14,215 nucleotides of DNA from Burkholderiales bacterium UBA1834. Its GTDB lineage: Bacteria > Pseudomonadota > Gammaproteobacteria > Burkholderiales > Burkholderiaceae_C. The notes under the pieces are model-generated. The model was not told where the DNA came from. It worked only from the letters and a program-made list of their open reading frames with translations, and ran no database searches. The position numbers and the translations under genes are program-made. How positions within the stretch are numbered: position 1 is the first letter of the stretch; every line of letters starts with the position of its first letter. Location of the stretch: the NCBI GenBank assembly GCA_002339015.1, contig DDJC01000075.1, positions 780-14,994 of the forward strand, given 5' to 3'. Shown one piece after another: positions 1-6,010 of the stretch.

Positions 1-615
1 GACGAACCCACCAACCACCTGGACCTCACCACCCGCGAGGCTCTCAGCATGGCGCTCAACGGATTCGAAGGCACCGTGATGCTGGTCAGCCATGACCGCG
101 CCCTGCTGCGCGAGGTCTGCGACGAATTCTGGCTGGTCACCAAGGGCGGCGTGAGCGAGTTTGACGGCGATCTGGACGACTACCAGAAGTGGCTGCTGGA
201 GCAGGCGCGCCTGCAGGCGGCTGAACTCAAGGCCGCGGCCAAGCAGGCTGCGGCATCACCCGCCCCTGCGCCCGTGACCGCGCCTGTCGCGGCACCCGTG
301 GCAACCCCGGCACCGTCATCGGCCGCCTCTTGCGGCAACCGCAAGGAAGAACGCAAGGCCCAGGCAGAAGCAGCACAGAAACTGTCTGCCCAGGCCAAGC
401 CCCTCAAAGCTGAGCTGGCCAAGGTGGAAGCTCGCCTGGCTGCCATCAGCACGGAACAGGATCAGCTCAATGCGCTTCTGGCCGATCCGGCCACCTCCGC
501 CGCCAACCGCGTCGAGCAAGGGCGCAAACTGAAGCAGTTGAGCGACGAAATCGACGAGTTGGAAGCCAAATGGCTGAACTTAAGCGAATCTCTGCAACTG
601 TTGCAACAAGGGTGA
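1..615 (+). CDS. yheS: ABC-F family ATPase, C-terminal part (YheS-like), 5' truncated
   Basis: The reading frame is open from the first base, so the gene starts before the window; 204 residues and a TGA stop are present. It opens on DEPTNHLDL, the Walker B and D-loop of the second nucleotide-binding domain of ABC-F proteins, followed by the H-loop in VSHDRALL. The segment FDGDLDDYQKWL closely matches the end of that domain in E. coli YheS. After it come an Ala/Pro-rich linker (about residues 75-105 of the fragment) and a charged region rich in Lys, Glu, Ala and Leu (about 110-200) that should form a coiled coil. ABC-F proteins have no membrane domain; they are soluble and many act on ribosomes. 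The role of YheS itself is less settled, so ribosome action here is inferred from the family. The Ala/Pro linker is typical of high-GC genomes. Confidence 0.9.
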   Translation, partial: DEPTNHLDLTTREALSMALNGFEGTVMLVSHDRALLREVCDEFWLVTKGGVSEFDGDLDDYQKWLLEQARLQAAELKAAAKQAAASPAPAPVTAPVAAPVATPAPSSAASCGNRKEERKAQAEAAQKLSAQAKPLKAELAKVEARLAAISTEQDQLNALLADPATSAANRVEQGRKLKQLSDEIDELEAKWLNLSESLQLLQQG

Positions 616-674
616 TGGATCACCGAAATCTCAAGAAGCGGTGTTAACCCTTTGATTTCGCCCAGTTTTATGGG

Positions 675-703
675 TTGACGCCCTGTAGGATCTCCCCTAC
701 GCT
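675..703 (+). promoter_or_regulatory. Candidate sigma70-type promoter of the NlpC/P60 gene, nearly leaderless
   Basis: TTGACG (675-680) matches the -35 consensus at five of six positions. After a spacer of exactly 17 bases comes TACGCT (698-703), which keeps the three most conserved -10 bases. The expected transcription start falls at about 710-712, at or next to the ATG at 712, so the mRNA would have almost no leader. There is no Shine-Dalgarno sequence at the right distance from that ATG. This is a prediction by eye. Confidence 0.45.
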
Positions 704-711
704 TGCGCCCC

Positions 712-1461
712 ATGCGTTTCATGTTCTGGTGGATAGCACGTCGCGCTCAGCAGTCGCTCGCGGCCCAGGCTGTTTCTTTCTCGTTGGCATCGCTGCTTGC
801 GCTTGGCGGTCTGGCCGCTGGTGCCCGCGAGGCCAGCGCCCAGGCCTTGCCCGCAGCCGCAGGGGCCAGCGCACCGGACACCCAAGCCGCAGCAACCACT
901 GCAGACGCCTCCGATCCCGTCTCCCGCTTCCTGGCCGACAAAGGCCTGCTCAATACCCGCCCCGTCACCGAATTGGCCCAGCAGGTGCGCGACAAGGCCA
1001 CCGATCTGGCCTCGGACCTGGTCATTTCGGCCATGGACTTCCTGGGCGTGCCCTACCGCCGTGGTGGTGATTCCAAGAGCGAAGGCTTCGACTGCAGTGG
1101 CTTCACCCGTCATGTGTTCGAGCGCAGCATCGGTATGGTCCTGCCACGCCGCGCTGCCGAGCAGGCCACGATGCCAGGCATGGAGACGGTCAAGCAGGCC
1201 GAGCTCAAGCCAGGCGATCTGGTGTTCTTCAACACCCTGCGCCACACCTTCTCGCACGTCGGCATCTACATTGGCGACAACAAGTTCATCCACTCGCCTC
1301 GGGCAGGTGGCGCCGTGCGCATCGAAGACATGCGCGTGTCTTACTGGCAGCAGCGTTTTGACGGCGCCCGCCGCGTTCCCACGCTGGTCGCCACCCCGAT
1401 GGCCACCAATGCCCTGCTGCAACGCAGCAATGCCGCCCCCCGCGCAGACGCCGCACCCTGA
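712..1461 (+). CDS. Exported NlpC/P60 family cysteine peptidase (peptidoglycan endopeptidase type)
   Basis: A 249-residue protein with an N-terminal export signal: Arg10-Arg11, a hydrophobic stretch at about 20-38, and an Ala-Ser-Ala cleavage site ending at residue 43. A low-complexity Ala-rich stretch follows. The NlpC/P60 domain covers about residues 100-225. The catalytic cysteine is Cys128 in FDCSGF, the histidine is His182 in SHVGIYIG, and the third polar residue is His194 in FIHSP. The family cleaves peptide cross-links or stem peptides of peptidoglycan, typically D-Glu to diaminopimelate bonds, so a periplasmic wall-remodelling role is expected; the exact substrate is not visible. No lipobox or LysM is seen. 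ATG 712 is chosen because it gives a normal signal peptide and sits just after a promoter-like sequence; TTG 703 and ATG 721 are alternatives in the same frame. The gene stands alone between the ABC-F gene and moaA. Confidence 0.88.
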   Translation: MRFMFWWIARRAQQSLAAQAVSFSLASLLALGGLAAGAREASAQALPAAAGASAPDTQAAATTADASDPVSRFLADKGLLNTRPVTELAQQVRDKATDLASDLVISAMDFLGVPYRRGGDSKSEGFDCSGFTRHVFERSIGMVLPRRAAEQATMPGMETVKQAELKPGDLVFFNTLRHTFSHVGIYIGDNKFIHSPRAGGAVRIEDMRVSYWQQRFDGARRVPTLVATPMATNALLQRSNAAPRADAAP

Positions 1462-1562
1462 GCCAGACCACGCCGGCCGGCCTCACGGCCATACGCCAGC
1501 CAACTCTTCACGCAGCACACGGGCATCAGGGGGCTAAGGCCATCCTGCCGGCCAAGTTGGGC

Positions 1563-1568
1563 GACAAT
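1563..1568 (+). promoter_or_regulatory. Candidate -10 element just upstream of moaA
   Basis: GACAAT ends exactly 7 bases before the moaA ATG at 1576, so a transcript starting at the usual distance would begin at the start codon. No Shine-Dalgarno sequence lies between it and the ATG. I see no good -35 hexamer 16-18 bases upstream, so this is a weak call that gains some weight from the same spacing upstream of dnaX. Confidence 0.35.
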
Positions 1569-1575
1569 CCTCCCC

Positions 1576-2745
1576 ATGCGAGAGGCTCGGTTCATCCCCC
1601 TGAAACAGGAAAGCCCCACCGTGGCTTCGGACGCGGTGCGAGCGTTGCCCCCGGCCTCCGAGGCAGCGCATCATCGCCCGAACGGCGCCCCTGTGCTCGA
1701 CACCTTGCAGCGCCCCCTGCATGACCTGCGCATCTCCGTGACCGACCGCTGCAACTTCCGCTGCGGTTACTGCATGCCTCGCAGCGTGTTCGGGCCCGGA
1801 CACCGCTTCCTGCCCCACCAGGCCCTGCTCAGCTTCGAGGAAATCACCCGCACCAGCCGGCTCATGGTGTCCATGGGCGTGCGCAAGCTGAGGCTCACCG
1901 GCGGCGAGCCACTGATGCGCAAGCACCTCGACCAGTTGGTGGCCATGCTGGCGCCGCTGCAGACACCGGATGGACACCCCGTCGAATTGACCCTCACGAC
2001 CAATGCGTCACTGCTGGCCGACAAGGCCGCCGCACTCAAGGCCGCAGGGTTGCACCGTGTCACCGTCAGCCTGGATGCGCTGGACAACACCATCTTCCAA
2101 CGCATGAACGACGCCAACGTGTCGGTCCATCAGGTGCTGACGGGGATCGAAGCCGCGCAGCGCGCCGGGCTGGGCCCCATCAAGGTCAACATGGTGGTGC
2201 AACGGGGCGTCAACGAAGCGCAGATCCTGCCCATGGCACGGCACTTCCGACACAGCGGCATCGAGTTGCGCTTCATCGAGTACATGGATGTCGGCGCCAC
2301 CAACGGCTGGCGCATGGACCAGGTGCTTCCTTCGGAGCAAGTCTGGCAGCGCATTGCCGAGCACCACCCCTTGCTGGAGCTGCCCACGGCCCATGCCGGG
2401 GAGACCGCACGCCGAGCTGCCTACGAAGATGGCGCAGGCACGGTGGGCTTCATCTCCAGCGTCACCCAGGCCTTCTGCGGCGACTGCAACCGCCTGCGGC
2501 TGTCCACCGATGGCCGGCTGTACACCTGCCTGTTCGCCCACCAGGGGCATGATCTGCGCGCAGCCCTGCGCGCCGGTGACGACGATGAAACGCTGGCCGC
2601 CCGCCTGCAGGCCCTGTGGGCGCAGCGCCGCGACCGCTACTCCGCTCAGCGCAGCATGGATCCCGATTCACCGACACCCTCGCAAGACCAGGCCCAAAGC
2701 GCGTCGTCGGTCCGCCGCATCGAGATGAGCTACATCGGTGGCTGA
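1576..2745 (+). CDS. moaA: GTP 3',8-cyclase MoaA (molybdenum cofactor biosynthesis, radical SAM)
   Basis: MoaA catalyses the first step of molybdenum cofactor synthesis, turning GTP into 3',8-cyclo-dihydro-GTP with a radical generated from S-adenosylmethionine. The 389-residue protein has the radical SAM cluster motif CX3CX2C at Cys59, Cys63 and Cys66, the SAM-contacting LTGGEP motif at about residue 115, and the second [4Fe-4S] site at Cys301, Cys304 and Cys318 within FCGDCNRLRL. It ends in Gly-Gly; in this family the C-terminal double glycine is needed for activity. It is longer than the roughly 330-residue family norm because of a variable N-terminal extension of about 40 residues and a Ser/Asp/Gln-rich insert at about 355-380, before the final RRIEMSYIGG. 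ATG 1576 is the first start in the open frame and directly follows a -10-like hexamer; GTG 1621 is possible. The stop overlaps the mobA start by 8 bases. Confidence 0.97.
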   Translation: MREARFIPLKQESPTVASDAVRALPPASEAAHHRPNGAPVLDTLQRPLHDLRISVTDRCNFRCGYCMPRSVFGPGHRFLPHQALLSFEEITRTSRLMVSMGVRKLRLTGGEPLMRKHLDQLVAMLAPLQTPDGHPVELTLTTNASLLADKAAALKAAGLHRVTVSLDALDNTIFQRMNDANVSVHQVLTGIEAAQRAGLGPIKVNMVVQRGVNEAQILPMARHFRHSGIELRFIEYMDVGATNGWRMDQVLPSEQVWQRIAEHHPLLELPTAHAGETARRAAYEDGAGTVGFISSVTQAFCGDCNRLRLSTDGRLYTCLFAHQGHDLRAALRAGDDDETLAARLQALWAQRRDRYSAQRSMDPDSPTPSQDQAQSASSVRRIEMSYIGG

Positions 2746-3355
2746 AAACACACCGCTCGATCTGGTCGATGGCTGGCTGCTGTGTGGCGGCGAGGGTCGC
2801 CGCATGGGCGGGCAGGACAAGGGGCTGCTGCCATGGCATGGCACACCGCTCGTCTTGCATGCCGCCCGCATCCTCGCGCCCCAGCTGCGCCAGCTCACGC
2901 TCAACGCCAACCGCCATCTGGACCAGTACGCGGCCTGGGACTGGCCCGTGCAAGCCGATGACACCGACCTTCCCCCCCAAGCAGGCCCCCTGGCAGGGAT
3001 GCTGACGGGCCTGCGCCAGGCCAGCGCCCCCTGGACACAGTTCAGTCCCTGCGACAGTCCATCGCTGCCGCATGATCTCGTGTACAGGCTATGGCACGCG
3101 GCTGTGGAGGCCCACGCTCTGGTGGCCGTGCCTCTCAGCACCGATCAGGTCACGGGCAAGTCCCGCCACCACTGGACCACCGCGCTGGTCCACCGCGATG
3201 CGGCCCCGGTGTTGTCGGACAAGTTTCAACAGGGTGAGCGCCGTGTGGGCGAATGTCTACGCGCCTGCCCGTGGATCGGCGTATGCTTCGAACGCCCGGC
3301 AGATTTCTTAAACATCAATACCCCGGAGACAATGCATGGAACGCCATGGCACTGA
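2738..3355 (+). CDS. mobA: Molybdenum cofactor guanylyltransferase MobA
   Basis: MobA joins GMP from GTP to molybdopterin to give the guanine dinucleotide form of the cofactor. The 205-residue protein begins at GTG 2738, inside the end of moaA, so translation is probably coupled. The nucleotide-binding signature LCGGEGRRMGGQDKG is at residues 15-29; most relatives have LAGG, so Ala to Cys at residue 16 is a mild oddity. The metal-binding aspartate is Asp106 in SPCDSPSLP, and QAGPLAGML lies just before it, as in the family. Length is close to the usual 195-200 residues. No methionine codon occurs early enough to replace the GTG. It overlaps moaA by 8 bases and the acetyltransferase gene by 20 bases. 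The cofactor genes moeA and mobB are not in the window. Confidence 0.93.
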   Translation: MAENTPLDLVDGWLLCGGEGRRMGGQDKGLLPWHGTPLVLHAARILAPQLRQLTLNANRHLDQYAAWDWPVQADDTDLPPQAGPLAGMLTGLRQASAPWTQFSPCDSPSLPHDLVYRLWHAAVEAHALVAVPLSTDQVTGKSRHHWTTALVHRDAAPVLSDKFQQGERRVGECLRACPWIGVCFERPADFLNINTPETMHGTPWH

Positions 3356-3884
3356 GGGGCTCCGCGTGGCGCGCGTCACGCCTGCAGAACTGAGTTCGTT
3401 CAAAACCCTGCGCGATGAAGGCCTGCGCCTGCACCCCGAAGCTTTCGACGCCGACATCGAGGGTGAGCAGGCGCGCCCGCCGGAGAGCTACATCGGCCGC
3501 CTGGGCCTGTACGAGCCGCTGGGCGGCACCTTCCTGATCGGCGCGTGGCTGGGCCAGGAAATGGTCGGCATGATCGGCCTGGAGCGCCACAGCCTGCCCA
3601 AGCTGCGCCACAGCGCCGAGCTCAACAGCATGCTTGTCAAGCCCAAGCATTGCGGCAAAGGCATCGGCATGAGCCTTGTCAAGGAATGCCTGGCCCAGGC
3701 CCGCAAGGCCGTCGGGCTGGAGCTGCTCACACTGCGCGTGAGCACCGCCACCGCCGACGCCATTCGACTGTACGAACGCGCCGGCTTCAAGGCCTGCGGG
3801 GTCGTGCCGCACGCCGTCCGCCTGATCGACGGCGCCGGCCAAGTCCGTTATGTCGACCGGCTCACGATGGCACTGATCCTCTGA
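3336..3884 (+). CDS. GNAT family N-acetyltransferase
   Basis: A 182-residue single-domain protein of the GCN5-related N-acetyltransferase fold, which moves an acetyl group from acetyl-CoA to an amine. The acetyl-CoA pyrophosphate-binding loop is at residues 106-111 (CGKGIG) inside motif A, roughly 94-120, and the later LYERAGF segment near residue 147 is the common GNAT motif B. The acceptor cannot be told from sequence; candidates include a ribosomal protein N-terminus, a small metabolite or a toxin. ATG 3336 has a good ribosome binding site (GGAGA at 3325-3329, seven bases upstream) and overlaps the end of mobA by 20 bases, so it is probably the last gene of the moaA-mobA transcript. Nothing visible ties it to molybdenum chemistry, and membership of the operon may be only positional. 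It converges on rnhA with 23 bases between the stops. Confidence 0.88.
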   Translation: MERHGTEGLRVARVTPAELSSFKTLRDEGLRLHPEAFDADIEGEQARPPESYIGRLGLYEPLGGTFLIGAWLGQEMVGMIGLERHSLPKLRHSAELNSMLVKPKHCGKGIGMSLVKECLAQARKAVGLELLTLRVSTATADAIRLYERAGFKACGVVPHAVRLIDGAGQVRYVDRLTMALIL

Positions 3885-3907
3885 TCAGACCAAGAAGATC
3901 ACACGCA

Positions 3908-4360
3908 TCAACGCGAAGCGTCATGCACACCGCGGTTGGCCAGGGCATCCGCGCGTTCATTCCCGGGATCACCCGCGTGCCCTTTCACCCAGCGCCAATC
4001 CACCTTGTGGCGTGAGGCCGCTGCCTCCAGTTGCTGCCACAGTTCGGCGTTCTTCACGGGCTTGTTGTCGGCGGTTTTCCAGCCCCGGCGTTTCCAGCCA
4101 TTGATCCACTCCGTGATCCCCTTGCGCACGTACTCACTGTCCGTGTAGACCACGACCTCGCAGGGCTTCTTGAGCACGCTCAGGGCCTGGATCACGGCCG
4201 TCAGCTCCATGCGGTTGTTCGTGGTGCCGTCTTCGCCGCCCCACATTTCCTTTTCGTGCGGGCCGCTCACCATCCAGACACCCCAGCCACCTGGCCCGGG
4301 GTTGCCCTTGCAGGCGCCATCCGTGTAGACCACCACCTTGGGCGCCACCGTCTCACTCAT
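3908..4360 (-). CDS. rnhA: Ribonuclease HI
   Basis: RNase HI cuts the RNA strand of RNA-DNA hybrids, clearing R-loops and primers in the cytoplasm. The 150-residue protein has all the expected active-site residues: Asp14 in YTDGACKGNPG, Glu52 in NNRMELTAV, Asp74 in VYTDSEYV and Asp138 in NERADALA, with the helpful His128 in VKGHAGDPGN. The basic Trp-rich stretch INGWKRRGWKT at 86-96 is the hybrid-binding handle region. Length equals that of the E. coli-type enzymes (about 155). A longer open frame extends upstream to 4585 but reads through the neighbouring gene and lacks family similarity, so ATG 4360 is chosen. That ATG overlaps the TGA of the methyltransferase-like gene by one base (TGATG), indicating coupled translation. 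In many proteobacteria rnhA lies beside dnaQ; here its downstream neighbour is the converging GNAT gene. Confidence 0.96.
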   Translation of the reverse strand: MSETVAPKVVVYTDGACKGNPGPGGWGVWMVSGPHEKEMWGGEDGTTNNRMELTAVIQALSVLKKPCEVVVYTDSEYVRKGITEWINGWKRRGWKTADNKPVKNAELWQQLEAAASRHKVDWRWVKGHAGDPGNERADALANRGVHDASR

Positions 4361-5226
4361 CACTTCGAATCCGTTTGTGTGGCAGGCGCAGGCGCGCCCA
4401 CCGATTGAACATGGCGGTTGGCCACCACGGCCGGCGCCGCCTGCGGCGCCACCTTGGCCCGCTTGAGCTTGCCGACCAGGCGCATGCCCCGCACGCGCTT
4501 GACGGCCACCACGAAATACACCGAGCCCAGCACCGGCCACCAGCGCTCGCCCATGCGCTCCATCCATTCGAAGCGCGACCACCACGCGGGGTTGCGCAAC
4601 ATCGGCCGGTAGCAGCCAAAGCTGCCACCTTCGACCTCCAGATCAAGCAGGCGCAGCCAGTCACGCAGTCGCCAGTAGGCGATGAACTCACCCTGCGGCA
4701 GCACCATGGTCTGCCCCATGCCCCAACGCCCCATGCGCTGGCGCAACCCCCACAGGCTGGCCGGGTTGAAGCCCGCGATCACCACCCGGCCCTCGGGCAC
4801 CAGCACACGCTCGACCTCGCGCAGGGTGTCGTGGGGATCTCGGGCCAGCTCCAGCCCATGGGGCAGCACGACCAAATCCAGGCTGGCACTGGGAAACGGC
4901 AAGGACTCGAAATCGCAGCGCAGGTGAACGCCCTCTGTCGGTTGCAGCGCATCCGCAGGCGCGACCTCCAGCGCCGGGCCCTGGGCAACAGGCACATCAG
5001 CCGGCGGCGCCCAGCCCTGGTAGGCTGCATCCAGAGCCAGCCAGCGATGGGGCATGCGGTTGGCCCGCAGGGCATCGACCTCGGGCAAACCAAGCTGGAG
5101 CGCGTGGAAACCGAACATGTCGGCCACCAGGCTGTCCATCTGAGCCTGCTCCCATTCGAGCAAGGCCCTGCCGGCGGGCAAGGCCAGCCAGGGATGCAAC
5201 TCTATAATCGGTTCGACTTTCGTCAT
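4360..5226 (-). CDS. Class I SAM-dependent methyltransferase-like protein (Methyltransf_11 type, YafS-like position)
   Basis: The 288-residue product resembles the second half of a class I methyltransferase fold: the acidic Asp105 in CDFESLPFP, then LDLVVLPHGLEL (116-127), LREVERVLVPEGRVVIAGFNP and SLWGLR, in the order seen in Methyltransf_11 proteins. The glycine-rich SAM loop (D/E-x-G-x-G-x-G) normally found before this is not recognisable; residues 62-95 hold only WLALDAAYQGW and ALEVAPADAL. The C-terminus is an Ala/Pro tail. The substrate is unknown. E. coli has yafS between gloB and rnhA, and that position is kept here, which supports orthology of place more than of function. The start is ATG 5226, which overlaps the gloB ATG; an in-frame ATG at 5259 would lie further inside gloB. 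Its stop overlaps the rnhA start. Confidence 0.82.
   Translation of the reverse strand: MTKVEPIIELHPWLALPAGRALLEWEQAQMDSLVADMFGFHALQLGLPEVDALRANRMPHRWLALDAAYQGWAPPADVPVAQGPALEVAPADALQPTEGVHLRCDFESLPFPSASLDLVVLPHGLELARDPHDTLREVERVLVPEGRVVIAGFNPASLWGLRQRMGRWGMGQTMVLPQGEFIAYWRLRDWLRLLDLEVEGGSFGCYRPMLRNPAWWSRFEWMERMGERWWPVLGSVYFVVAVKRVRGMRLVGKLKRAKVAPQAAPAVVANRHVQSVGAPAPATQTDSK
5203..5208 (+). promoter_or_regulatory. Candidate -10 element for gloB inside the divergent gene
   Basis: A perfect TATAAT ends 16 bases before the gloB ATG at 5225, giving an expected leader of about 10 bases. It lies in the coding sequence of the opposite-strand methyltransferase-like gene (codons 7-8). No convincing -35 hexamer lies 16-18 bases upstream, and gloB has no clear Shine-Dalgarno sequence. 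Confidence 0.45.
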
Positions 5227-6010
5227 GAAACTGCTTGCCCTGCCTGCCTTCTCGGACAACTACATCTGGATGATCAGCGATGGCACCAGAGCCCTCGTGG
5301 TCGACCCGGGAGATGCCGCGCCGGTGCTGAAGGCCCTGCAAGACCAACAACTGACACTGGCCGCCATTCTAGTGACCCACAGGCATGCGGATCACGTGGC
5401 CGGCCTGCCTCAGCTCAGACGCATCTTGCAAGGCCCCGTCTATGGCCCACGCCACGAGGCCATCGACGGGATCGACATCGTTGTCGGCAATGGCGACACC
5501 GTCCATGAATTGGGCCTGACATTCGAGGCCTGGGACACGCCTGGCCACACTGCGGGGCATGTCAGTTACGTTGCGCTACCAGCCCAGGGTATGCCTTGGC
5601 CCCGGAGGCTGGTATTCTGTGGGGATACCTTGTTTTCTGCTGGATGCGGGCGCATTTTCGATGGCACCGCAGAGCAGTTGCTGCACTCGCTGGATCGCCT
5701 GGCTGATTTGCCGTCCGATACCTGGCTGTGCCCCACCCACGAGTACACCGTGTCGAACCTGCGATTCGCCAGCGCTGCCGAACCGGGCAACCCTGATGTG
5801 GCCCAAGCCTTGGAGCAAAGCCTGGCGCTGCGCGCGCGCGGCGAGTACACGCTGCCCACCACGGTGGCCCGCGAACGGCTCATCAACCCTTACCTGCGCT
5901 GCCGCCAGCCGACAGTGGTCGCGCAAGCCCTGAAGCAAGGCGCACCCGACGCCTCCGCCCTGTCGGTCTTCACCACCTTGCGTCAGTGGAAGAACACGTT
6001 CACAGCATGA
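5225..6010 (+). CDS. gloB: Hydroxyacylglutathione hydrolase (glyoxalase II)
   Basis: GloB hydrolyses S-D-lactoylglutathione to D-lactate and glutathione, the second step of methylglyoxal detoxification. The 261-residue protein is a metallo-beta-lactamase fold enzyme with a complete two-metal site: His52, His54, Asp56 and His57 in THRHADHVAG, His108 in TPGHTAGHV, Asp134 in FCGDTLFSAGCGR and His172 in PTHEYT. The Arg between the first two histidines replaces the more usual His or Asn, but it is not a ligand. The C-terminal glutathione-binding part is present, including INPYLR near residue 220. The start is fixed by the family's typical opening, here MKLLALPAFSDNYIW. The gene is head to head with the methyltransferase-like gene, their ATG codons overlapping, and its TGA overlaps the mltD ATG, so gloB and mltD are probably one transcript. 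Confidence 0.96.
   Translation: MKLLALPAFSDNYIWMISDGTRALVVDPGDAAPVLKALQDQQLTLAAILVTHRHADHVAGLPQLRRILQGPVYGPRHEAIDGIDIVVGNGDTVHELGLTFEAWDTPGHTAGHVSYVALPAQGMPWPRRLVFCGDTLFSAGCGRIFDGTAEQLLHSLDRLADLPSDTWLCPTHEYTVSNLRFASAAEPGNPDVAQALEQSLALRARGEYTLPTTVARERLINPYLRCRQPTVVAQALKQGAPDASALSVFTTLRQWKNTFTA

Noticed and set aside
621..643. CACCG/CGGTG inverted repeat after the ABC-F gene as a terminator
   Set aside because: Only a 5-bp stem with a 13-base loop and no T-run directly after it.
1475..1490. GGCCG/CGGCC hairpin after the NlpC/P60 gene as a terminator
   Set aside because: No T-run follows; such short GC stems are frequent by chance in this composition.
3908..4585. Longer rnhA with a 75-residue N-terminal extension
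   Set aside because: The extension reads through the methyltransferase-like gene in another frame and has no similarity to RNase H; ATG 4360 gives the family length and a coupled start.
5374..5403. Arg in place of His in the GloB metal motif (THRHADH) as a sign of an inactive enzyme
   Set aside because: The changed position is the variable residue between the two metal histidines; all metal ligands remain.
4375..5508. Plus-strand open frame of 377 codons opposite the methyltransferase-like gene and running into gloB
   Set aside because: No recognisable domain, no ribosome binding site, and it conflicts with two well-supported genes.
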